Below are positions 1 to 7,000 of a stretch of 14,345 nucleotides of DNA, piece by piece. Numbering within the stretch: the stretch's first letter is position 1; each line of letters begins with the position of its first letter. The notes below the pieces were generated by a model. The model saw nothing but the letters and a program-made list of their open reading frames with translations. It did no database searches and had not been told where the DNA came from. This DNA is from Bacillota bacterium (GTDB lineage: Bacteria > Bacillota > Clostridia > Oscillospirales > Acutalibacteraceae), in assembly GCA_023460155.1 (NCBI GenBank), contig JAEWRF010000177.1, positions 1 to 14,345 of the forward strand, read 5' to 3'. A program made the translations under genes and the position numbers.

Positions 1-1046
1 GTGATGGCGGGAACGAACATAAACAGGGTCTGGGCGTTCGTATAGCAGCCGAACAGAAACGAGGGAACCAGATTTGACTGAATCGCCTCCGGGCTGATGG
101 TCCCGGCATACATCTTCAGCAGAACCCCCGAACCGGACTGCATGATGTCCGAGATTCGCTTCTGAAGGAAAGTACTGTCTACAAATGCGGAGAGATTGAC
201 CGCCAGCGAACCGAGCGCGACCGGAATCGCCGTGCGGACCAGCCGGGAGGCGGTCAGTTTCATCGGCAGCGGGCGCGGAGAGGCGTGCAGCATCGCGGAC
301 GTGATGCCGTCGCCGAACCGTTTGTGGTAAATGAGCAGAAACAGGAAGCCGAACACCCCGCCGAGCGTAACACCGGAGATGGCGCCTGCCGCCGCGTAAG
401 GCAGGGTCGCCATTTTAGCGTATTCCCCGGAAGCCTGCCTTACCCCGAACACCGTGCCCGACGCGGCATACTCGCGCAGGCCCATGGAAACGATCAGCCA
501 CGCGGAGGTAAGACCGAACACCAGCTTGCAGACCGCCTCGACCACCTCGGAAATCGCGGTGGGGTACATGTTCTGCAGCCCCTCGTAATAGCCGCGGTAG
601 ATCGACATCATGCTGGCGAAAAACACTGCCGGAACCAGCACATAAATTGCCGGAAGCGCATCCTGCGGATGGCCGCCCACGGCATAGTTCACATAGGGTC
701 TGGCGCCAAACAGCATGATGGAAAAGGACAGGATGCCGAGAAACAGGAAAATCCGGGTGGAAGCCCTATGGATCTGGCGGATGTCTCGGTAGCGGCCGCG
801 CACGTAATTCTCCGACACCAGACGCGAAATGGCGATCGGGAAGCCCGCCGTAGCAAGGCTGAACAGCGGGGAATAAAGCGAATAGGCATTGCCGAAATAT
901 CCGTTGCCGACAGGAGTCAGAATCCACGCAAGCGGGATTTTGAACAGCGCGCCGATGATTTTTTCAATGGCAATCGCCGCCACAAGGATCAGCGCACCGT
1001 GCAGAAAGCTCTGCCGCCTGACCCGGACGCCGTTTTGCTCTTCCAT
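1..1046 (-). CDS. SpoVB/MOP-type polysaccharide or lipid-linked glycan flippase (partial, C-terminus outside window)
   Basis: The minus strand is open from an ATG at 1046 to the window edge, giving 348 residues of an integral membrane protein. It begins MEEQNGVRVRRQSFLHGALI. Many hydrophobic segments alternate with short charged loops. The layout matches the multidrug/oligosaccharidyl-lipid/polysaccharide (MOP) superfamily, especially the SpoVB/YtgP/MurJ-like branch: an early GNGYFGNAYSLYSPL stretch, then a GFPIAISRLVSE segment and a YRGYYEGLQNMYPTAISEVVE segment typical of that branch. Family members are usually about 500 residues, so roughly the last third is missing here. They flip lipid-linked glycans or peptidoglycan precursors across the membrane. 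An AGAGGAA stretch at about 1060-1066 is the likely ribosome binding site, with rather long spacing. The gene is divergent from the manC locus, so a role in exporting that locus's product is possible but unproven. SpoVB-type assignment is moderately sure; the substrate is unknown. Confidence 0.85.
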   Translation of the reverse strand, partial: MEEQNGVRVRRQSFLHGALILVAAIAIEKIIGALFKIPLAWILTPVGNGYFGNAYSLYSPLFSLATAGFPIAISRLVSENYVRGRYRDIRQIHRASTRIFLFLGILSFSIMLFGARPYVNYAVGGHPQDALPAIYVLVPAVFFASMMSIYRGYYEGLQNMYPTAISEVVEAVCKLVFGLTSAWLIVSMGLREYAASGTVFGVRQASGEYAKMATLPYAAAGAISGVTLGGVFGFLFLLIYHKRFGDGITSAMLHASPRPLPMKLTASRLVRTAIPVALGSLAVNLSAFVDSTFLQKRISDIMQSGSGVLLKMYAGTISPEAIQSNLVPSFLFGCYTNAQTLFMFVPAI

Positions 1047-1152
1047 TGCAACACATCCGTTCCTCTAAGGTAACCGCAGAAAAGCCCGGACGAAAACCGG
1101 CCCGATCATGGGAGCATCCGAAAGGCGGCGGCTACCTAAAACATACGTAGTT

Positions 1153-1181
1153 ACTATAGAACAATATGCGGTCTGTTTCAA
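1153..1181 (-). promoter_or_regulatory. Sigma-A-type promoter for the flippase gene
   Basis: Read on the minus strand, TTGAAA (1176-1181) and TATAGT (1153-1158) are separated by exactly 17 bases. This is a good vegetative-sigma promoter. It lies about 107 bases upstream of the flippase ATG, leaving a leader of roughly 100 nt in which I see no recognised riboswitch. Confidence 0.7.
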
Positions 1182-1199
1182 GCTCCTGTAAAAAATAAG

Positions 1200-1252
1200 A
1201 AAAAAAGCTTCCTAAATCCGGAAGACCCTCTTCGGCTCCGGCTCTGGAAGCT
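1200..1252 (-). terminator. Rho-independent terminator-like hairpin, minus strand, with no obvious gene in front of it
   Basis: Outer arms AGCTTCC (1206-1212) and GGAAGCT (1246-1252) are complementary. Inside is a second small hairpin, GAAGA (1221-1225) with TCTTC (1229-1233). On the minus strand the structure is followed directly by a run of T residues (A-run at 1200-1206 on the plus strand), as in an intrinsic terminator. It lies upstream of the flippase promoter and downstream (in minus-strand sense) of the manC start. No minus-strand coding region is seen above it. Confidence 0.45.
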
Positions 1253-1341
1253 GAACCAAACAGGTTCCGACCACATAAGATGCATCAGAACAGCAGTGCA
1301 AAGCAAACCCTCATTTCAAATTTCTCAACAGGTGAATAAAA

Positions 1342-2397
1342 ATGGAAAAATACGCTGTCATCATGGCCGGCGGCTCCGGTTCGCGGCTCTGGCCGCTGTC
1401 GCGGGAGGGAAGGCCGAAACAGTTCATCCGGGCCGGCGGCGAAGAGAGCATGCTCGTCCGAACTCTGGAACAGATCCGTCAGGTTGTTCCCCCCGAAAAC
1501 TGCTTTGTCATTACGAACCGGAATCTTCTTGAGATCACCCGGAAAACTCTGGGCGATTCCGTTCCGGCTTCCAATATTTTACTTGAACCTCTCCGCAGGA
1601 ACACAGCCGCCTGCATTTCCTACGCGGCCTTCCTTCTGAAAAGCAGAGTTGCCTCCGGGCTTGTCTGCTTCTTCCCCGCAGACAGCTACGTGAAGGACCG
1701 GGCCTCCTACCGTGCCGCCGTAGAGCAGGCCTTTGCTGCGGCGGAACACTCCGGCGGCCTCGTTGTCATCGGGGTCGCCCCCACCTACCCGGCTACCGGC
1801 TACGGATATATCCGGGTGGACCCCCGTGGGGAAAGCCCTTACCCCGTCGCTCAGTTTGTGGAAAAACCCGATTACTCTACAGCAAAAGGTTACTGCGATT
1901 CCGGAAACTTCTGGTGGAACAGCGGAATCGTGGCGGGAAGTCTCGATGCATTTCTGGAAAAAATCGAGTTGTTTCTGCCGGAGCATTACAAAGGATTATC
2001 GGCCCTTACCAAAAGTCCGGATGGACAAGGCGCGGCAGAAAAAGCCTTCCGGCTGCTGCCCGGCATTTCCTTCGACAAGGGTGTTCTGGAAAAAAGTTCG
2101 GATACCGTCGCCGTCAGAGGCCGTTTTGACTGGGACGACATCGGGAATCTGGAAAGCCTTTCGGTAACGCTGAAGCCGGACAGCTCCGGGAACCGGGTAA
2201 ACGGAAAATTTCTGGGGATCGACACCCGCAATTCCGTCATTTACGGGGGAAAGTCTCTTGTCGCCGCTGTCGGTCTCGAGAACGTGGTGATCGCAGTCAC
2301 GGACGACGCCGTGCTGGTCTGCCCTAAAGACCGCGTACAGGAGGTCAAAACGCTTGTGGAGCATCTGAAAACCGGCGGATTTGAACGATACACATGA
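1342..2397 (+). CDS. manC: Mannose-1-phosphate guanylyltransferase (GDP-mannose pyrophosphorylase)
   Basis: This cytoplasmic enzyme makes GDP-mannose from mannose-1-phosphate and GTP. The 351-residue protein is the short form, without a fused phosphomannose isomerase domain. Visible signatures are the N-terminal nucleotide-binding loop AGGSGSRLWPLSR (9-21) followed by PKQF (25-28), the LEPLRRNTA segment (E82-A89), a PADSY metal-binding loop with D114 in place of the more usual PSDH, FVEKP (172-176), FWWNSG (190-195) and WDDIGN (264-269). The ATG at 1342 is preceded by AGGTGA at 1329-1334 with good spacing. It is the first gene of the plus-strand glycan locus and feeds Gmd (10086-11117) with substrate. 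No phosphomannomutase or isomerase gene is in the window, so those steps must be encoded elsewhere. No convincing promoter was found immediately upstream. Function is confident. Confidence 0.93.
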   Translation: MEKYAVIMAGGSGSRLWPLSREGRPKQFIRAGGEESMLVRTLEQIRQVVPPENCFVITNRNLLEITRKTLGDSVPASNILLEPLRRNTAACISYAAFLLKSRVASGLVCFFPADSYVKDRASYRAAVEQAFAAAEHSGGLVVIGVAPTYPATGYGYIRVDPRGESPYPVAQFVEKPDYSTAKGYCDSGNFWWNSGIVAGSLDAFLEKIELFLPEHYKGLSALTKSPDGQGAAEKAFRLLPGISFDKGVLEKSSDTVAVRGRFDWDDIGNLESLSVTLKPDSSGNRVNGKFLGIDTRNSVIYGGKSLVAAVGLENVVIAVTDDAVLVCPKDRVQEVKTLVEHLKTGGFERYT

Positions 2398-2417
2398 AAG
2401 CGAATGAAATCCGTCAG

Positions 2418-2574
2418 AAGCTGTTCTCATAAGTAAGAAACGTCATAATGGCGAAGCGCTTTTTCGTCAGACAAGGCAAAAAGCGCCGGAACACTTGCCG
2501 TATTCCGAGTATTTTCAACTTGGTATGGCGAAAAGACGACCGCCGAATGACGGTTTGAGCTATGGGAACAGCTT
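2418..2574. repeat. MITE-like palindromic element with 14-bp terminal inverted repeats
   Basis: The 203-bp manC-E1 gap holds nested inverted repeats. The outer arms AAGCTGTTCTCATA (2418-2431) and TATGGGAACAGCTT (2561-2574) match at 13 of 14 positions. Next inside are CGTCATAATGGCG (2441-2453) and CGCCGAATGACG (2541-2552), which pair through CGTCAT and GGCG. At the core is a perfect 9-bp hairpin, GCGCTTTTT (2456-2464) with AAAAAGCGC (2478-2486), and a looser hairpin follows at about 2497-2529. The right end is followed by T residues (to 2577), so a transcript through it could fold into a terminator-like structure. This architecture fits a small non-autonomous mobile element or a dispersed palindromic repeat. 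No clear target-site duplication was found, and there is no second copy in the window. Confidence 0.6.
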
Positions 2575-2600
2575 TTTAAACCAACGGGAGGTTACGGCAA

Positions 2601-3563
2601 TTGAAAAACGAACAGCTGACCGGGCTTTACAAAACCATGGTGCGCATCCGGATGGTCGAAGACCGGATCGCGGAGGAATACAAATTCGACGAGATCAAGA
2701 CGCCGATCCATCTTTCCATCGGACAGGAGGCCATTGCCGCCGGGGTCTGCCTCCACTTGAAACCGGAAGACTATCTTTTCGGCACGCACCGCAGCCACGC
2801 ACAGTACCTCGCAAAGGGCGGCGACCTGAAAAAAATGATCGCGGAACTGTACCTGCGGAAAACCGGCTGCTCCGGCGGCCGGGGCGGTTCCATGCACCTT
2901 GTCGCGCCCGAGCTGGGGATTCCCGGCTCCACGGCCATCGTCGGGGGCGACCTGCCGCTCGGAACCGGGACCGCCCTCGCTTCAAAGCTGCGTGGCGACG
3001 GAAAAATCACCGCCGTATTTTTCGGCGACGGGGCTGCGGACGAAGGGACCTTTCATGAAAGCCTCGGCTTCGCGGCGCTGAAAAAGCTGCCCGTTCTCTA
3101 TGTCTGCGAAAACAATCACTACGCAATCAATTCAAAAGAAACGGCAAGACACCACAATCTGAATATTGCTCAGTGGGCCGCGGGCTACGGGATCCCCTCC
3201 CGGCAGATCGACGGCAACGACGTCCTTACGGTCTCGAAATACGCAGAGGAAGCGGCGGAGGAATGCCGGGCCGGGAGGGGACCGTATTTTCTGGAATGCA
3301 TCACCTACCGCTGGAAAGGGCACATCGGCACGGCCGACGACGTCGGCGGCGGCTACCGCCCCGAGGACGAACACCGGTACTGGCTTTCCAAGGACCCGGT
3401 CCGCTGGTATGAAGATTATCTCCGCTCCCTCGGCTTGTGGGACGACCGCGCGGAAGAAGCACTTCGGGCGGAAACCGGCCGGGAGATTCAGAAAGCGTTC
3501 GAATTCGCACAGAGTTCGCCGAAGCCTTCGCCGGAAGAGCTGGAAGATCATGTTTTTTCCTAA
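2601..3563 (+). CDS. Thiamine-diphosphate-dependent 2-oxo acid dehydrogenase-type E1, alpha subunit
   Basis: The 320-residue protein is a full-length E1 alpha subunit of the pyruvate/acetoin dehydrogenase type. The thiamine diphosphate and Mg-binding motif is complete: GDG at 142-144 through ENN at 170-172. Other family marks are the HRSHAQYLAKGGD segment, the GGRGGSMHL loop and the GHIGTADD...YRPEDE region near the C-terminus. The start is TTG at 2601, chosen because GGGAGG at 2586-2591 is well placed; the next ATG would remove 12 residues and has no better site. The beta subunit follows 29 bases downstream. No E2 acyltransferase or E3 lipoamide dehydrogenase gene is present, and all neighbours are nucleotide-sugar genes. 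This suggests that the pair transfers a two-carbon unit to a sugar rather than working in central metabolism (inference). The E1 family is certain; the substrate is not. Confidence 0.88.
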   Translation: MKNEQLTGLYKTMVRIRMVEDRIAEEYKFDEIKTPIHLSIGQEAIAAGVCLHLKPEDYLFGTHRSHAQYLAKGGDLKKMIAELYLRKTGCSGGRGGSMHLVAPELGIPGSTAIVGGDLPLGTGTALASKLRGDGKITAVFFGDGAADEGTFHESLGFAALKKLPVLYVCENNHYAINSKETARHHNLNIAQWAAGYGIPSRQIDGNDVLTVSKYAEEAAEECRAGRGPYFLECITYRWKGHIGTADDVGGGYRPEDEHRYWLSKDPVRWYEDYLRSLGLWDDRAEEALRAETGREIQKAFEFAQSSPKPSPEELEDHVFS

Positions 3564-3592
3564 ATATATAGGATCGAAAGGGGTACCGCATT

Positions 3593-4666
3593 ATGCCCTG
3601 GACTACCGTTCAGGTTGAAAAACTGGGAAACTTTTTTATCGGCGGCGAGTCGGATTCCGGCCGGGTGATTTCCTATAAGGACGCGCTTTTTGAGGCGACC
3701 GATCAGGCCCTGGCACGCGACCCGCGGGTTTTTGTGATGGGAGAAGGCATCGACGATCCGTCGGGAGTGTTCGGTACGACCAAGGGTTTGCTGGAAAAAT
3801 ATGGGGAGAGCCGGGTGTTTGATACGCCCATCGCCGAAAACGCTCTGACCGGTATCGCGGCGGGCGCGGCCATGGCGGGCCTGCGGCCGATTCTGATCCA
3901 CAGCCGCATGGATTTTCTGGTTCTCTCGTTCGACCAGCTTGCAAACCATGCCTGCAAGTGGAGCTATATGTTCAGCGGGCAGGTGCCGATCCCGTTGGTC
4001 GTTCGCACCATCAGCGCGCGCGGCTGGGGCTCCGGTGCTCAGCACTCCCAATGCCTGCAGGGAATGCTGATGAACGTTCCCGGCCTGAAAATCGCCGTAC
4101 CGGCCACCCCGTACGACGCGAAGGGTCTGCTTGTATCGAGCATCATCGACAACAATCCGGTCCTGTTCGTAGAACACCGGTGGCTTTACAAAACCATGGG
4201 CGACGTTCCGCAGGAACTGTATTCCATTCCTCTCGGCAAGGGGGCCATCCGGCGGAAGGGCAGCGACGTGACCATCGTAGCCGTTTCCTACATGCTGGTG
4301 GAAGCGCTGAAGGCGGCGGAAAAACTTCAGGCTGAGGACCATATCTCCGCGGAGGTAATCGACCCCCGTACCCTGAAGCCCCTCGACGAAGCGCTGATCT
4401 TTGAATCGCTCTCCAAAACCGGAAAGCTCGTCATCACCGACACCGGCTGGAAAACTGGAGGCGCCGCTTCGGAAATTGCCGCCGTGGTCAGTGAAAAGGC
4501 GTTTCCCCTGCTGAAAGCGCCGATCGTACGCGTATGCTGTCCGGATCTGCCGACGCCCGCCGGCGACGTGCTTGAAAAAGCGTATTATCCGGACGCCGAA
4601 ACCATCCGGCAGCAAGTTCTCAAACTGATGAAACAGAAGGGAGATTCCGATGGATCCGATCATTGA
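3593..4666 (+). CDS. Thiamine-diphosphate-dependent 2-oxo acid dehydrogenase-type E1, beta subunit
   Basis: The 357-residue protein pairs with the alpha subunit just upstream to form the E1 active site at the subunit interface. Family landmarks are the DTPIAENALTGIAAGAAMAGL segment, where E82 sits at the position of the cofactor-activating glutamate, the GAQHSQ motif with conserved H151, and NNPVLFVEH. The C-terminal transketolase-like domain includes EVIDPRTLKPLDE. The start ATG at 3593 has AAAGGGG at 3577-3583. This gives an N-terminal extension of about 25-30 residues before the usual ISYKDAL start of the domain. The 3' end overlaps the next gene by 17 bases, which implies translational coupling to the sugar SDR. 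Canonical family members read SEA(G) where this one reads AEN, a variation around the key glutamate that may reflect a non-standard substrate. Confidence 0.88.
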   Translation: MPWTTVQVEKLGNFFIGGESDSGRVISYKDALFEATDQALARDPRVFVMGEGIDDPSGVFGTTKGLLEKYGESRVFDTPIAENALTGIAAGAAMAGLRPILIHSRMDFLVLSFDQLANHACKWSYMFSGQVPIPLVVRTISARGWGSGAQHSQCLQGMLMNVPGLKIAVPATPYDAKGLLVSSIIDNNPVLFVEHRWLYKTMGDVPQELYSIPLGKGAIRRKGSDVTIVAVSYMLVEALKAAEKLQAEDHISAEVIDPRTLKPLDEALIFESLSKTGKLVITDTGWKTGGAASEIAAVVSEKAFPLLKAPIVRVCCPDLPTPAGDVLEKAYYPDAETIRQQVLKLMKQKGDSDGSDH

Positions 4667-5693
4667 GCGTGACTGCCTCGAATATCTCCCCAAAATTGAT
4701 CTCTCCCCCCTGCGGGGAAAAACCGTCCTGATCACCGGCGCAAACGGCCTGATCGGAACGTATCTTATCTCCCTTTTGGATGCCGCAAACCGCGCGCAGG
4801 AACTCGGAATCTCCGTCATTGCCATCAGCAGGCATGCCCCCTGCGATAAGCTGCGGGATATTTTCCGCGGCCGCTACGTGTTCCGCACGCTGGACCTCAC
4901 GACGGCAGATCCGGAGGAACTTTCCGGAAAAGCAGACTTCATCATTCATGCAGCCACGTACGCGCAGCCGGAAAAATTCATGAAGAATTACTCCGAAACC
5001 CTGCACCTGAACGTCCATGCCACTGAAGCCCTGCTGAAAAAAGCAAAGGCGGACGGAGCAAAGCTCCTGTTCCTGAGTTCGGCGGAAATCTACGGGAATC
5101 CGGATCCGGCCCATATTCCGACAAAGGAAGATTACGAGGGACTCTGCTCCCCGCTGTGCATCCGGTCCATCTATGCCGAATCCAAGCGGCTGGGCGAAAC
5201 ACTCTGCTATGCGTACCGGAATTTTGAGTCGGTCGACGCCAAAATAGCGCGGGTTTCCATGTGCTACGGGCCCGGAGTTTCCGTCCGCGACAAACGCGTT
5301 ATGGGCCAGTTTATGAATCAGGCCCTGACCGGCGGAAAAATCACGATGCTGGACGACGGCAGCAAGGAACGCACCTTCTGCTATGTGGCAGACTGTGTGC
5401 TGATGCTTCTGTATGTACTCCTGTACGGGAAAGACTTCGTTTACAACGTCGGCGGAGGCAAGCGGATTACCATCCGGCAGCTCGCCGAGGAAATCTGCCG
5501 TCAGACCGGCAGCGAACTTTCCGCTGGACCGGGAGAAACGCTTTCCGCCCTGCCTCTGCAGACCTCCCCTGATCGGATTGAACTCGACACTTCAAAAATA
5601 CAATCGGAGTTCCGCCTCCCCCCCATGAAAGCTTTTCAGGAAGGTCTGGCACGGACCCTCGAATGGAACCGGAAACAGCTCCCGATTCCATAA
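4650..5693 (+). CDS. NAD-dependent sugar-nucleotide epimerase/dehydratase (extended SDR)
   Basis: The 347-residue cytoplasmic protein is an extended short-chain dehydrogenase/reductase acting on nucleotide sugars. It shows the dinucleotide-binding motif TGANGLIG (29-36), an HAATYAQP segment, the active-site block SSAEIYG (143-149) and the catalytic Y175-x-x-x-K179 in IYAESK. The retained glutamate E146 resembles the UDP-xylose synthase/4,6-dehydratase branch rather than simple reductases. The DDGSKERTFCYVADC region is the typical substrate-binding C-terminal part. The start overlaps the end of the E1 beta gene by 17 bases, with AAGGGAG just upstream, so it is made together with the E1 pair. 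It may supply the 4-keto-sugar acceptor for the E1 pair or reduce its product. The exact reaction cannot be read from sequence. About 25 residues precede the Rossmann fold. Confidence 0.82.
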   Translation: MDPIIERDCLEYLPKIDLSPLRGKTVLITGANGLIGTYLISLLDAANRAQELGISVIAISRHAPCDKLRDIFRGRYVFRTLDLTTADPEELSGKADFIIHAATYAQPEKFMKNYSETLHLNVHATEALLKKAKADGAKLLFLSSAEIYGNPDPAHIPTKEDYEGLCSPLCIRSIYAESKRLGETLCYAYRNFESVDAKIARVSMCYGPGVSVRDKRVMGQFMNQALTGGKITMLDDGSKERTFCYVADCVLMLLYVLLYGKDFVYNVGGGKRITIRQLAEEICRQTGSELSAGPGETLSALPLQTSPDRIELDTSKIQSEFRLPPMKAFQEGLARTLEWNRKQLPIP

Positions 5694-5702
5694 CGGTTTC
5701 AG

Positions 5703-5737
5703 GCGGGACCTTCCCGGATTGCGGGAAATCGTCCCGC
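5703..5737 (+). terminator. GC-rich hairpin after the E1/SDR group, possible weak terminator
   Basis: Outer arms GCGGGAC (5703-5709) and GTCCCGC (5731-5737) enclose a second perfect stem TTCCCG (5711-5716) with CGGGAA (5722-5727). The stem is strong but is followed only by TTTCC, so termination may be partial. It separates the E1/SDR genes from the three-paralogue group. A second small hairpin, GGGG-TTTT-CCCC, follows at 5777-5788. No convincing promoter was found before the next gene. Confidence 0.45.
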
Positions 5738-5826
5738 TTTCCGCTATGGTCTTCCCTTTCAGCCCACACACAATTGGGGGTTTTCCCCATACTATAGGTT
5801 GATAACCATATTGAGGTGATTAAAAC

Positions 5827-6969
5827 ATGGCGAACGACCGATTCCTTCTGATCAAGGCATGGAGCTACATTCTGTGGGCGGACGTTGAGCATGTGCTCAG
5901 CCAGATTCTCATTGCGGAGCTGACCGACCGAACTCCGGTGGTTTATTGGCCCACGCACTGCATTCACAACGGATTTGTTCATACCAACGGGTTCGAGCTG
6001 TATTTTGAACCGGTTTCCAATTTTACAATTTTTGACGTAGCAAAACCCGAATACACCTATTACCCGCCGGTCTGGGACTCGGATAACCTTCTCGCGGACG
6101 ATCCGGACCGGGAAACCTGGGTCTATCGAAATCTCGGCGACATGATGACGCGTACGGAAGACGTGCTGGTCGGGGACGTGTATTTTGATCTATACACGCT
6201 GATCCCCTTTATTAAAAAGAGCCACCCGGCCTACGGCATGACCGTGCGCCAGATTTACCGTTATCTTTTCAAGAAATATATCCGTGTGAAGCCGGATATC
6301 GACATTGAAATTCAGGGGTTTTATAATTCGTGGCTCAGAGAAAGTGCTCCTGTCCTGGCGGTTCACGTATGCAAGCCGGAAAGCAATACAGTGGATCTTC
6401 GTACCGCCGGCAAGGACGCATATAAATTCATTTCAAAGAGCTATCGCCAAAGAACGAAAGACCCGGCAGAAAAAAAAGTGAAAATCAGCTGGTTCCCCTG
6501 GAAAAGAAACACCCTGCAGCCGAACCAGGCTTATCATAAGGAAATCAAAAAGTACATCGACCTGTACAATGTAAAAAAGATCTTTCTGCTGACGAACAGC
6601 GAAGAAATTCTGAAGGAATACCAAAGGAAATACGGCGATATGGTCGTTGCGACGCAGTGCAGACGCACCACCGCGGACGGAAAACCCAGCTACCTGGAAA
6701 GCCCGATGGTCAAGCGGCGTCAGGGCATTGAGATTGTCAAGGACACGTATTTGGCTTCCATGTGTGAATATTTCATCGGCAACGACTTTTCCAGCCTTTC
6801 GCAGGCTGTTGTGAACAGCAGGCAATGGGTTGCAAGCAATGTCAGCCTGCTTTACTGGAAGGTTCGAAAGCGGAAATATCCGATCAATATGAAAATCATC
6901 TTCCGGGAAAGAAAAGAATATTTCCGCCGTCTGAAAGAAAAATTGGAAAAACGATTCCTGAAAAAATAG
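5827..6969 (+). CDS. Fucosyltransferase-like protein, paralogue 1 (motif degraded, with insertion)
   Basis: This 380-residue protein is the first of three tandem paralogues sharing the start x-RFLLIK, the segments ELFFEPVS and YYPP-W, and the C-terminal block DTYLAA-CDFFIGN-SN-S. The family pattern (a GVHIRxxDK-type motif, then an LLLTD strand, then the D-x-(3)-A-x-x-DFFIG block) resembles NodZ/FUT8-type GDP-fucose transferases. Here the motif reads HVCKPES (180-186), so the arginine is replaced by C182 and the D and K are absent. About 36 extra residues, rich in lysine and aromatic residues, follow it compared with paralogue 2. The C-terminal block is DTYLASMCEYFIGN from D306. A strongly basic tail of about 35 residues ends the protein and could bind membrane or a polyanion. 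GAGGTGAT at 5813-5820 is a good ribosome binding site. It may be inactive, or have a different acceptor or a structural role. Confidence 0.6.
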   Translation: MANDRFLLIKAWSYILWADVEHVLSQILIAELTDRTPVVYWPTHCIHNGFVHTNGFELYFEPVSNFTIFDVAKPEYTYYPPVWDSDNLLADDPDRETWVYRNLGDMMTRTEDVLVGDVYFDLYTLIPFIKKSHPAYGMTVRQIYRYLFKKYIRVKPDIDIEIQGFYNSWLRESAPVLAVHVCKPESNTVDLRTAGKDAYKFISKSYRQRTKDPAEKKVKISWFPWKRNTLQPNQAYHKEIKKYIDLYNVKKIFLLTNSEEILKEYQRKYGDMVVATQCRRTTADGKPSYLESPMVKRRQGIEIVKDTYLASMCEYFIGNDFSSLSQAVVNSRQWVASNVSLLYWKVRKRKYPINMKIIFRERKEYFRRLKEKLEKRFLKK

Positions 6970-7000
6970 AACCTACCAATTGTATGGAGTTGAACGCAAT

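Noticed and set aside
285..1073. Open frame of 262 codons on the plus strand
   Set aside because: It is antisense to the flippase, whose translation shows clear membrane segments and family motifs.
2601..4666. Ordinary pyruvate or acetoin dehydrogenase operon
   Set aside because: No E2, E3, lipoate ligase or acetoin genes are present, and the downstream gene, overlapping by 17 bp, is a nucleotide-sugar SDR.
3560..4825. Long open frame of 421 codons on the minus strand
   Set aside because: It lies entirely antisense to the well-supported E1 beta gene and the start of the SDR. Its translation shows no recognisable domain and is rich in H, R and Q, as expected for a shadow of GC-rich coding sequence.
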